DNA from: Holacanthus passer
Lineage: Eukaryota > Chordata > Actinopteri > Pomacanthidae
Assembly: GCA_025331565.1 (NCBI GenBank)
Contig: JAFREQ010000034.1
Span: 2,604,001-2,668,000, forward strand
Length of the DNA stretch: 64,000 nucleotides
Direction: 5' to 3'
Both the position numbers and the translations under genes were made by a program. The notes below the pieces were generated by a model that saw only the letters and a program-made list of their open reading frames with translations, was not told where the DNA came from and searched no databases. This document shows, one piece after another, positions 1 through 9,871 of this stretch (the stretch's first letter is position 1; each line of letters opens with the position of its first letter).

Positions 1-985
1 GTTTTCATTTGGGAGCCTGTTTGTATCCAGGGACACCAAAAAGGCATCAGTTGGTTTGACCCAGGACTGAAGAGAAAAGGAAAAACAAAAAAAAAGGGTG
101 AGATGATCTTTAAATTTTCACCATTTTTTCCTGCACCAGTATTGGTTTATACTGGAGAGAGAGAAAAGTACATGAAATATGTCTCACCTGCTGGTGGTTA
201 GATTTAGATTAGTGTGTATGGTATAGTTTATCAAGGCATTTTATAGGATTTATTATACCTGCTTTTCTGAATCAAAGGTGAGCTGTTTCCCCATGATGTT
301 CCTTTATTCGGGTTATGCACGCCGCACAAGAATGAACTGAAACTTCTTCTATGCGCAGGGCTGAGTATCAAACCTCAGTACTTTTTTTTGGTGTGGATCA
401 AAAAGAGTTGGCATGTACCGAGAGCTGCCATCAAATGTCTGGTCAGAATTGTAATCTTGTTGACTTGTTTTGCAGATTTTATGCTATTTTTATGGCAAAG
501 ATGTGTTAAAACAGGAATCAATATTTGAGAACTTTGGATTCTTTTGTTGAATAAAAAAGGGCTTTGTAAGAAAAACATGTTGATATTTCTGAAAATGATT
601 TATACTTTTGTAAGAATAACTTTGATATCAATACCAAAACTCCAAAAGTTATCTTGGCACTAGTAACGAAAACTTACAAAAAAAACATTCAGTCCCATCA
701 GTTAGACAAGAATTGCGTGTACATCTGTTTCATCCCTCGAGAAAGTGGGGTGAATCCATCAAAACACAGCTCAGGACTGGTATGGCAGCATTTCAAGAGT
801 TGAACTTTTTTTTTAGGAAGAAGAATTGTCCTCATTTGCATTCCGCATTTTTTGTCTGTGTCTTTACATGGGGAAGTATTTCAGCATCAGGCGTGCAAAA
901 CAAGAAGGATCTGTTAGATGTTTTCATGTATATTTTGCACAATGAAAAATGTTTCTTTGAATGTGTTGGTCTGTATCTTTGACCT
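1..985. other. Upstream non-coding DNA of slc2a12
   Basis: AT-rich sequence with T and A homopolymer runs and no open frame resembling a protein. No CpG-rich promoter block is visible before the slc2a12 start codon. Together with the acceptor-like AG near 987, this suggests that the transcription start and a 5' non-coding exon lie left of the window. Confidence 0.5.
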
Positions 986-1011
986 AGGCTGACTGTTAAA
1001 GGTGGTTGACG

Positions 1012-1105
1012 ATGGACCCCAACAGTGAGACCAAGAAGATGACCTCTTACCTCCCGGGCCACCCGTCTTCTGAGGCCCAGAAACTGGCCCCACCCAGAGG
1101 CCCAG
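1012..1105 (+). CDS. slc2a12: slc2a12 coding exon 1 (cytosolic N terminus)
   Basis: Encodes residues 1-31 plus the first base of Gly32. The ATG at 1012 has a good context (A at -3, G at +4), and an in-frame TAA at 997-999 stops any longer N terminus within this exon. The donor is CAG|gtacac at 1106. A pyrimidine-rich stretch ending in an AG near 987 looks like a splice acceptor, so the exon may begin there, with a non-coding 5' exon beyond the left edge of the window. The peptide is hydrophilic (MDPNSETKKM...) and lacks the dileucine seen near the N terminus of human GLUT12. Confidence 0.8.
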
Positions 1106-3065
1106 GTACACACACACACACACACACCAGTAGCATTTTTGAAAATTATTTTATATTCAATGTGAATACAATTCTGAGCCACAGGTGTGTCAATGTTTTA
1201 TTTGAAGATTACACATTAATTAATTTAGATGTTTAGTGAGGGTGAATTTGCGTAATTCAAATGCACGACAGGCTTCCACCACTGCGTCTACATAAAGTTT
1301 AACATAAAAGCTGTTAATTTGAGTTATCTAAATAACTTCCTGAGTAAGAGCCCACATGCAAATCTAGAACTTAGACTGATGTAAAGCTCTGCGTTTTCCT
1401 CCATCCATTCATCCAGATAACTCAGTACGTGTGCTTCTAGGAACGTGTGTATTTCCAGGAACATGTGATAAGCCAGCTAAAATAAAAATGTAGTTTATTG
1501 CATTTTCGGCTTCTTCACATCACCTGCTTCCCTCCCACTGATTAAAACTGATGATGAAGGCAAAGGTTGTTTCTGACTCCATGTGTTCTGGGTCACTCTG
1601 ACCTTGGAGGCATGACACACACCCATCACAAACTGCATGCCTGTCATTCAGTTCAAACATTCAGTTCATTTAACCAATTACCTTTCTCCTTTTTGGTATG
1701 AAATTAGACTATTGGTATTGTAAACTGGGATAGATATAACCTGACAAGTTACTGCAACCCAAGCCAATCAGCATTTCACAATTACAAACTCTCCACCCGA
1801 TGAGAGCAGAAGTGTTTTTAAAGCCTCATGTCACCTTAGACATTAGAATAATCATCCTAATCATTTCCACACAGTAAAATGGGGAGAACAAAAGATCACC
1901 AGTATCAGATGCACCTTGTCAGTCAGGTTTCGGTATCACAATTGGTATAGGCAGTGAAAAAGTAGGACGTTTATTGCCAGAGTTTTATATCTTTATATGT
2001 CTATACAAATCATATTTTAAATGTTTCAGGAAGAAACCTTGCTCGAGAGCTCGCCCAACCCTTTTAACATTTTCTCAATTAAAAGCAGTACAAAGACAAT
2101 ATATTTGATTTTTCACAACATCAACTTCATAGATTTTTGTAAATATCTTCTTATTCTGAACTTGATGCCAGCAACACGTTTCAAACAGGTTGGGACAGGA
2201 GCAAACCAGTTTTTGAGCAACATACACTATGAAGGTACGCCACCGCTTGTTCCGGGAAGACAATGCCAAACTACGTCCTGCGTGTGTTACAACCGTGTGG
2301 CTTCATAGTAAAAGAGTGAGGCTAACTAGACTGGCCTGTCTCTGACCACCGGACTGTTGAGCAACTGTCGTATATCAAGCGAGAATGAGAAAGAATTTCA
2401 CTTTCAAACTTCAACATTTAGTGTCCTCAGTTCCCAAATGCTTCCTGAGTATTGTTAAAAGTGATCAAAAAAGCAGTGGTAAACATGCCCCATCCCAACT
2501 TTCTTTCATATGTGTTGCAGGCATCAAATTCAGAATGAGTGTATATTTACAAAAAACATTAAAGGTTAGCATTTTGAACATGATTGCATTCTGTTTTTAT
2601 TTACATCTTACAAGGCGTTGGAATCGGGGTTGAACAAGAGAGCGCAGCATATGAAATATTGTAATCCCATTATTATATAATGTCACTTATGGAAAAGGAC
2701 CCTGAAGTTTGAAGCTGCATCTATGTTTTTAAATACGTTGTAAGTCTACATCTTATTATAAAGAAGGACTTGGCAGATTTAAATAATGACAAGTATCCTT
2801 TATTCAAATCTGTACAAGAAAAATTCACATTGAACTAAATCAAATCAATAATGAGGACGTTTATGAGCGCTCATACGAGTATCATAAACCTTTTTCACTT
2901 TGTGTGTCTGTGAAATACATACGTCAATTTTTTCAGTATCTACATGCTAAGCTCATCAGTTTTCTATTTGTTCCTTTCCTATCTGTCCTGTTGTAATGAT
3001 AGCTAATATCTGTTAACTCACAGTAATACATGCATGACAGCACATGTTGGCTTAAACTCCTATCA

Positions 3066-3117
<52 letters not shown>

Positions 3118-6100
3118 AGCTTTCAAGATTGCTTCAGCATTTTTCTTGTGAACTCCCAACCTCTAATTCCACACAGTCAGCACTGTTAAGTCGACTTCAT
3201 GGTTGGGGGAAACCTACAGGGAGGAAAAGCTGTGGTCCTGCCAAAAGTTATTGGACACAGTTCTTTCAAATATGTTTTTTCTTTTTGTGTATTACGGTGA
3301 TTTATTTATCTTGCCTTTCGCTAGGGTCTCTCTTCAGACATCAAGCTGTGACAACCTTTTTTTCCCCAATGTGTAACAGCCATTTTCACATGTGCTACTA
3401 ACTCCACCTTGGTGTCCCTTATCCAGTTCCTCTTCTGAAGGGAGATTTCCATTCTCTTTTTACTGTAGCTCATTTACTCGACTGAAGATTTGTTACTTGA
3501 GTTTCTGCACTATGACACAGTAGGGATACAATGATATATTCTATATTATATTTTGCATTTATAACCTACTTCTGGCCGACAGCCCTGATTCTGGCGAGAT
3601 TATCACACTCTCAACCTGATTACAGAAACTGCACGCGAGACCTTTCACTGCTGTAAACTTGACAAGCTGTAAATAAGAGCACAGGCCTTGTTTGATGACC
3701 AGAAGGAACAAATGTCTTGTTGGCCCGACTCCAAGGAGGTCATAGTGTAGGGTCAGCTACATGACATAATAACCCCACTGGGGTTGCTCTTCAACAGATG
3801 CTCGCTGACATGGGGGCTTCAACCTGATCATCTCCTTCATGACTTCCTTGCTGCCCCATTGGCAATAATAAGATTGGTCTTTTTCTCTTTAAATTCACTG
3901 GGAAAAAGCTATGTTTGAGAATGACACTCATGGTAGAGTATATATTTTTACGTATTTTGCTCTTAAAATATTTATCAGTTTTGCTAATAAGGTTAATTTA
4001 GTTCTAGTTGAAAGTATTTAGCTGCCAGTTTTTAGGCCTACCTGAAAGTCTGGCCACGTCTACCAGATGAAAGAGATGACAACAGCTCTATCCTTCACAC
4101 AGTTTCACAGAGTTTTGCATATTGTGACTAGGCAATGCAAACTATACATGTTTCAAAACGTTAAAAAGTGACAAATGTCTAACTAGGAGGGAAATATACT
4201 CAACAAGCTCAGCAGGCTGTAAAGCTACACAAGCCAAAATCTGCTTGGGTGAGAAAACATTGGATTTAAAAGTACACTTTTAATCAGATCACAAAGGTTT
4301 ATAATGTGCAGTCCCTTGATTTACAAAAGACAAGGTAAAGGATAGGTCTGTGGTGTCTCATGTAGAAATACAGTATTTGTCTATGTCCATCCTAAACCTG
4401 GACCTTATAATCTTTAACTGACATCACCTGCTTGATCAGCAAAAGTCTGAGTGAGTGCAAGGGCTCCAAATCTTATCAGGGTCGTTTGCGTGCCAAATTA
4501 GTGTAATTTTAACTTTTAGGTTTAATATGTGCCTTAAGTTGTGCACATACATATAATATATACATATACATACATCATGTCTTAAGCCCAATTTGGACAG
4601 GGCTAGTATTACCAGGGGACCTCCATGATTCTTGACCGGGAAATAGGAAGAAAAAAGCGTGGAGAAAACAAAAAACCTTGCAAAAAAAAAAAAATACAAC
4701 CCGAAATCACAGAGATGCTGATTTGCACGGGACTAATACTATCACATGACCTCTGCGTTTGGTAAAAATGGCTGGTAATTTGCTTTGGAATTTTTACTTT
4801 ACAAGTTACGGACATGGCACATTCACACGATATCAAGATCACAGACGACCTCCGCAATTATCACATATTACTAGAGGTCCCCAGGTAATACTAGTCCCAT
4901 AACACCTTATTCATGTCTGCACTTATGGGAGAATGCAGCAAAATCTGTGCGTCTCTGAGGCCAAACCTTTTGTTGAGTAGCTGTTATCTTGATAGTTTCT
5001 TCTCTGTGTTTTTGTCCCTGTCTCCAGGCTGCAGCTGGCTGGTGGTGGTCGCGGCTGTAGCGGCCTCTCTGAGCGGCCTGATGCTGGGCTATGAAATGGG
5101 CCTGACCTCTGGAGTCCTGCTGCAGCTGCGGGGCCTCCTCTCCCTCTCCTGCCGACAACAGGAACTGCTGGTCAGCTCCCACCTGCTCGGCGCTCTCCTC
5201 ATCTGCCTGGTCGGCGGTCCCATTCTGGATCGCTACGGCCGCCGCTGCTCTTTGCTCCTGAGCGCCGCCATGGTGGTGGGAGGGAGCATCGTACTCATTG
5301 CCATCACCTCACTTGTTGCACTCACATTTGGCCGATTGATAGTCGGCATGGGGACGGCGCTGTCGGGGACAGGAGCGTGTCTTTACATTGCAGAGATCTC
5401 GCCGAGGGAGAGGAGGGGTCTGCTGGTGACGCTGTACGAGCTGATGTTAGTTGTGGGTGTAATGCTGGGATTCAGCTGTAGCTATGCCTTTGCCACTCTG
5501 CCCCACGGCTGGGCGTATACATTTGGACTAGTAATCCCCCCGGCACTGCTGCAGATCAGCGTACTTGTGTTCCTCCCACCCAGCCCACGCTTCCTGGTTG
5601 CACAGGGTAAAGTGGAGCAGGCCAGGAGAGTGCTGGCCAGAATGAGAGGTGGGGTTCAGGAGCACGTGGAGTTGGAGCTCAGAGACATCCAGGCAGGACT
5701 TAAAGAGGAATCAGAGCATAGTTTCTGGGAGTTGTTCAGTTCCAAGGCCAACTTGCGTTCACGGCTGCTAACAGGTGTGGCCTTAGTCTTCCTCCAGCAG
5801 GCTACTGGTCAGCCCAACATCCTCTCCTACGCTTCACCTCTTCTCCGCAGCGTGGGCTTCAACAGTGACGCCGCAGCGACCTTGGCCTCCACGGGGTTCG
5901 GAGTAGTCAAAGTAGTCGGCACCATCCCTGCCGTGTTGCTGGTCGACCGCGTGGGACCCAAGAGCTTTTTGTGTGTGGGTGCCGTCGCAATGGCAATGTC
6001 GCTTGTTGCGCTGGGTACTTTGACGCTGCAGAGCCATACTCACCTCACCAGCCTGTGTAAAAGTCAGACTATACTGAACCACACACATACAGCGTGGGAT

Positions 6101-7551
6101 TTAAACAGAACCACTGTAGACTTTGACAAGAGTGACATTTTTTCTACTCACCTCCCCAGCCAGTGGAACAGTGAGGAGGCACAGGGGAACAACAGAGAGG
6201 ATGATGGGAGTTGGGAGTCAGGAGGAGGAAAAACTTATATAGAAGTGTCATCCTCATTGAAGCTGGCATCACTGATCAGCTTGCTGGTGTATGTGGCAGC
6301 TTTCTCCATTAGCCTCGGGCCAAGTGAGTTTTATTCACCTACTTCCTTTTCACACGCAAATTAAAAATGTTAACTGGTGACCTACAATGTATTTACCCCT
6401 CAGGACATCCCCAGGCCATTTATCTTTAAAAGAAGGATGACATCCATTCCTGCTGTATCAGCACAAAGGAACAGCAGCCACGATCCATATGCACTCACAG
6501 GCACTTATATGTTAAGAGAATGTATCTAGTATGTTTGTTTCTAATGACCGCCGCTCGTAACGCGTATGTACTTTAAAGTACAAAGTACAACACTGTTTAT
6601 CATGCAGTAACTTGGCTTAGGTAAAGTATAGAACAATTCAAGTATAGATTGAATTGTTCCAATTCCCCAGATAAAGCAGGTGGACCCTGACTTAAAAGCT
6701 TCAAACTTGGCCCACAACTCCCCACACAAACTTGTAAAAGTACAAAGCTATTCTGGATCATGTTATTTGTATTCAGGCCTTAACCATGACCTCTTATGCC
6801 CTCATACATGTGTCTTTGTTCTCTTGCCTTCCCAGTGGTGTATGTGGTTCTCAGTGAGATCTTTCCAATGGGAGTCAGAGGCAGGGCGGTGTCTGTGGTG
6901 TCGGCTGTGAACTGGGCCACTAACCTGCTCATCTCCATGACTTTCCTCACTGTTACAGGTGCGTGTGTGTGTTTATGGTTATAATTTATTAATTGTAGCT
7001 TCAAGATAATTGAAGCTATGAATTTACTGAAGCTGTTCTGTAAACATTAATAAACCTGATCTGACCTGATCTACATTCTGATCTACATAGTTTACCAGTC
7101 AGTCTTGTCTGTCAAGTACATAAACCTCATCACAACTGTAGTGGAACAACGAGGTCATAGCAAGAGAAACCAAAGGTACGCTGAGTTTATGTGCAGAAAT
7201 ATGATGCATTTCTTTGCTGTTGTGTCTTTAGAAAAGATTGGTGTTCCCAATGTGATGTTCCTCTACGCTGCCATGAGCTTTGTTCTGCTGGTGTTTGTCA
7301 TTCTCTGCGTCCCTGAGACTAAAGGTCGCACACTGGAGGAGATATCAAAAGAACTGGCCAAGAAGTGAGTGGCAGCTTCCGTGTAACCTTAACGCACCGA
7401 GTTTAGCTTGTGAACTAGTTTTTGAGATTCCTTTTATCTTCCATTTCTCTGCTTTACCAGGAAGCATTTTGAGGTGCGGCTTTGTAGGCAGGCTCAGCCT
7501 CAGGAGAGTCTGATCAGCAGTGTGTCCACAGAGATTCCAGCCAAGGTTTGA
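1012..7551 (+). CDS. slc2a12: slc2a12: GLUT12-type facilitative sugar transporter (5 coding exons, 578 aa)
   Basis: Class III member of the SLC2/GLUT family in the major facilitator superfamily. These proteins have 12 membrane segments, with both ends cytosolic, and carry hexoses across plasma or endomembranes. Coding exons 1012-1105, 5028-6323, 6836-6958, 7232-7364 and 7461-7551 sum to 1737 nt (578 codons plus TGA), and all junctions are GT-AG and in frame. Visible family marks are DRYGRR (residues 99-104), GRLIVG (133-138), PPSPRF after TM6 (215-220), QQATGQPN in TM7 (288-295), the long exofacial loop 9 (about 367-440) typical of GLUT10/12, with sequons at N382 and N391, and PETKG after TM12 (532-536). 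SFWELF and SPRF favour GLUT12 over GLUT10, and the tbpl1 neighbour agrees with human synteny. Human GLUT12 is 617 aa, so this copy is shorter, mainly in the N- and C-terminal tails. The usual TM10 GPxxW motif reads GPMVY here (see findings). Confidence 0.95.
1995..2633 (-). mobile_element. Decayed non-autonomous DNA transposon (teleost MITE-like family A), copy 1
   Basis: In slc2a12 intron 1. It carries blocks I recognise from a common teleost non-autonomous DNA element: an acaaagacaatata block near 2092, gatgccagcaacacgtttca near 2163, gttgggacagg near 2190, ctcagttcccaaatgcttcc near 2427, catgccccatcccaac near 2486, and the terminal ttggaatcggggttg ending at about 2633. The left terminal repeat is not recognisable, so the left border is approximate. 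It has no coding capacity. Copies 2 and 3 are at 11581-11679 and 52078-52456. The superfamily is not assigned, and the strand given is arbitrary. Confidence 0.7.
3067..3115. repeat. (AC)n microsatellite, about 24 units
   Basis: Uninterrupted AC dinucleotide run in slc2a12 intron 1. Confidence 0.97.
4600..4898. mobile_element. MITE-like element with about 25-bp terminal inverted repeats (family B)
   Basis: Left end gggctagtattaccaggggA... (4600-4624) and right end gaggtccccaggtaatacta... (4874-4898) are near-perfect inverted repeats of about 25 bp, enclosing about 250 bp without coding capacity. A third, diverged version of the terminal motif (gggactaatactatcacatg, near 4729) lies inside. The right end is only about 130 bp from the slc2a12 exon 2 acceptor. 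I see no clear target-site duplication. The inverted repeats are directly visible; the transposon reading is inference. Confidence 0.65.
5028..6323 (+). CDS. slc2a12: slc2a12 coding exon 2 (TM1 to TM9 and loop 9, start of TM10)
   Basis: A 1296-nt exon encoding residues 32-463 plus the first base of codon 464. The acceptor is ctgtctccag|GC at 5026-5027 and the donor is A|gtgagt at 6324. It covers TM1-TM9, the long exofacial loop 9 and the entry to TM10. One very large exon carrying most of the transporter is the known vertebrate SLC2A12/SLC2A10 arrangement. Open reading continues upstream of 5028 to 4913, but that part is intron: it contains the pyrimidine tract and has no similarity to transporters. 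Confidence 0.96.
6324..6835 (+). other. slc2a12 intron 2
   Basis: A 512-nt intron bounded by gtgagt and ttcccag. It has short palindromic stretches (for example around actttaaagt near 6570) but no recognised element. Confidence 0.9.
6836..6958 (+). CDS. slc2a12: slc2a12 coding exon 3 (TM10-TM11)
   Basis: A 123-nt exon completing Met464 and encoding residues 465-504 plus the first base of Glu505. The acceptor is ttcccag|TG at 6834-6835 and the donor is CAG|gtgcgt at 6959. It reads VYVVLSEIFPMGVRGRA, then a TM11 with the family-typical NWATNLLIS. The LSEIF...GVRGRA block is the conserved sugar-transporter signature of the TM10-11 loop, but the Pro-Trp expected just before it is Val-Tyr. Confidence 0.95.
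7232..7364 (+). CDS. slc2a12: slc2a12 coding exon 4 (TM12 and PETKG motif)
   Basis: A 133-nt exon completing Glu505 and encoding residues 506-548 plus two bases of Lys549. The acceptor is tgtctttag|AA and the donor is AA|gtgagt at 7365. It contains TM12 and then VPETKGRTLEEISKELAK, the canonical cytosolic end of GLUT transporters. Open reading upstream of 7232 (from about 7105) is intronic. Confidence 0.95.
7461..7551 (+). CDS. slc2a12: slc2a12 coding exon 5 (C-terminal tail, stop)
   Basis: The acceptor is gctttaccag|G at 7459-7460. The exon completes Lys549 and reads KHFEVRLCRQAQPQESLISS and a short remainder to a TGA at 7549-7551. The cytosolic tail is about 30 residues after the last Lys, shorter than in human GLUT12. 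A weak dileucine-like LI pair (566-567) follows Glu564, but there is no acidic residue at -4. The exon was found by continuing the frame across a 96-nt intron. The perfect phase match (2+1) and the GT-AG borders support it. Confidence 0.85.
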
Positions 7552-8150
7552 CTCCTTTAACAGACCACAACTGTACACCTCACCTGATGCAGAGTCAAGG
7601 GCAAGGATGCAGAAGGACAATGTGTTAGCACTGTGAATTTGGGGTACAACTTGTACATCTCATCCATATGGTTCCTATAATTATGCGTTTGTCATATAGT
7701 TTGTTTTTTTGTAACTCCATCCTGTATGTGAAGGAAGGAAACAGCAGGGATGGTGGCAATTACACATACAGGAAAGAAATGAAATAATGGATTTGTGAAT
7801 TTGCTCAAATGAGGATAGCTCAGGGTTCACTCTTGTTTGTTTAGGGCAGTAAAGAACAGTCAACAATCGGAATTGAATATGTGATCATAGAAATTATATA
7901 TAATATTTAATTCATTCCTTTCTTTACCTCTTCCCTATTTAAGAATACAGCTCCAGTAATGCAGAAAGGGACATTTTCTCTTAACTTCCTTATGAATAGT
8001 GCTGAGACTTTACTACTAGTCTTTTATCTTTTATTTTTCTGTTCCATTTTTACCTGACATCGTGATGAACATTTACAAAAGATTGACTCTTTTGGATAAT
8101 CGTGGGAAAATCAAAAATGTGCTAAAGACACTGATCACTTGTCTTATCAG
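7552..8150 (+). other. Probable slc2a12 3' UTR
   Basis: AT-rich, non-coding sequence directly after the slc2a12 stop. No AATAAA is seen before the first candidate, AATAAA at 8167-8172. That hexamer falls at the edge of a LINE-derived repeat, so the true poly(A) site is uncertain. Confidence 0.45.
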
Positions 8151-8755
8151 TCGTAATATTAATGATAATAAACTTTTATCTATGCAGCACTTTTCCTACA
8201 ACACATGCAGCTCCGAGTGAAAAATAAAAACAGGAAAAACAAAATAAATGAAAAGAAAGCAGGTCAAGATAAAAGTGCTTAGTGTTGGAGAGAAAGACAT
8301 TTGAATGCTCAACTAATAAAAATGTGTGTAATCAACTAATACAAAAAAGACATTCAGAGGCATTAAAGGTCTTTTGAAAACAGGATGTTTGTTGATGACC
8401 TTTGAAGGCATCCAAAGGCAAGATTTTTAAAGGCAAAATCAGCTAATAAAAATGAAATTTGAAGGCATAAAAGGTCATCATATAACAGCATTGGGGACAC
8501 CACATGGCCGAGATTAAAGAGATATGTCTTCATCTCAACAGAGCCTGACTCTCTAGTATCTCTGAACAGGCTGTTCCACAGTTTGGGAAAACAGCTGCAT
8601 CTCCTGTTTTCTTTTTGGTGGGTAACTAGAAAATCGGCAGTAGAGGATCTCTTGAAGAAACACAAAGCAGTGAGGAGTCTGTGATGTAGGCTGGTCCTAA
8701 GCCGAACTCTGTATTGAAGTAGGTAGTAGTACGAGGTTGTTATTGACAGCAATAA
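8150..8755 (-). mobile_element. LINE remnant (L2-like clade), C-terminal ORF2 end plus 3' region
   Basis: Read on the minus strand, a decayed frame at about 8500-8620 gives FPKLWNSLFRDTRESGSV followed by a TYLFNL block. This matches the end of ORF2 in many fish non-LTR retrotransposons (pattern: LWNSLPxxIRxxxxxxxFKxxLKTYLF). The flank at 8150-8300 (aataaacttttatctatgca... then A-rich AATAAA-like runs) resembles the 3' region of the same repeats. Frames are broken and there is no functional reverse transcriptase. The clade assignment is from memory of the motif pattern. Confidence 0.5.
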
Positions 8756-9871
8756 TCATTTCATCTAAAGAGCAGCTCATGTCACATGCATCAAAAAAAA
8801 CTTACAAGGTCAGAAACTCTATTGCTACTGCTCATTGCTCATTATCACACATTCATCTGTGATTGTAGCTACAGATAGGATGCGGTGATCAGAGACAGGG
8901 ACATGAGGCACTGAAACCGTTTCAGTAGCCAACCTCTTTGACGCAACCAAATGGAGGATATTGACATGCTGGTGAGGTGACATGTCAAATAAGTTCAAGG
9001 CTCTCAAGTAGATTCATGAATTCCTTTTAATTCCTCCATTTAAATATATTCATATCATATTCGGTGGATAATAAGAGCGGCCACATGGGGAAATCAGGGA
9101 GAAACAGAGATGACTGTTTAGGAGGCCTTTTGTTAAGATGCCTTTTATCTGAAAAGATGAAAATATACCCAGGTCCACCTTTGCACCCCTGAACTGTTTT
9201 GAGTAAATGGTGGCGACTCTACCCTGTCTCTTTTCCTGTGTTGTCCTCTGGTGGACATGACAAGAGTCGCATTGTTGTCCATGTCTGAACAGGTTTCAAT
9301 TAAAAGCATAAAATCTACTTCATGATTTATAATAAGATCATTGACTAAGAATGCCTAGTGAGGAGCCTAGTGTCTCCTCCTTTACATTTTATGGGAACGA
9401 GCAATCAAGAAAACGATAATGAGTCAACACGCTCAGCTCCACCTTATGCTGCTGGATCCTCAAAACCAAGCAAACAAGAGAAAAAAATACTAAACTCATC
9501 AGGTGGTAATGTCATGTAGCAAATAGTAACTAGTACTTTTGTAGTGTAAGGAGTGTGAAAAGTGTTTTACTTGTGTCGGTGATGCCAAAATTATACAGAG
9601 TTGATTAACAAGTTGAATGTTTTACTGCAAGAATGTTTGGATGTGTTCACAATTAAAATGGCACATTTTTAAATCTGTACTTTGAAACATATATTCTTTT
9701 TTTCATGTTGTAAAATGTAAAATGTCTTTGCAAAGTGTCACACTGAGAGAACCGTTTTTAGTGAAACTGCTTCACTCCACCTGTATTAAGAGGATATGCA
9801 TACACAGAAAGAAATAATGAAAATGAGAGTTAAACACTGGAGTCTTGTGGTGGCCTCTTTTGTCATTAATC
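8756..9871. other. Non-coding interval between the convergent slc2a12 and tbpl1 genes
   Basis: AT-rich, with no recognised repeat and no plausible coding exon. Open frames here are short and composition-driven. Confidence 0.5.

Noticed and set aside
1006..1236. Open frame starting at 1006 and running past 1105
   Set aside because: 1006 is TTG, not a eukaryotic start, and the frame after 1105 is the CA repeat beyond the splice donor. The coding part is only 1012-1105.
7105..7231. Longer slc2a12 exon 4 from the open frame at 7105
   Set aside because: The frame passes through a normal tttctttgctgttgtgtctt tract and AG acceptor. The upstream peptide has no similarity to the TM11-12 loop, and the phase fits only a start at 7232.
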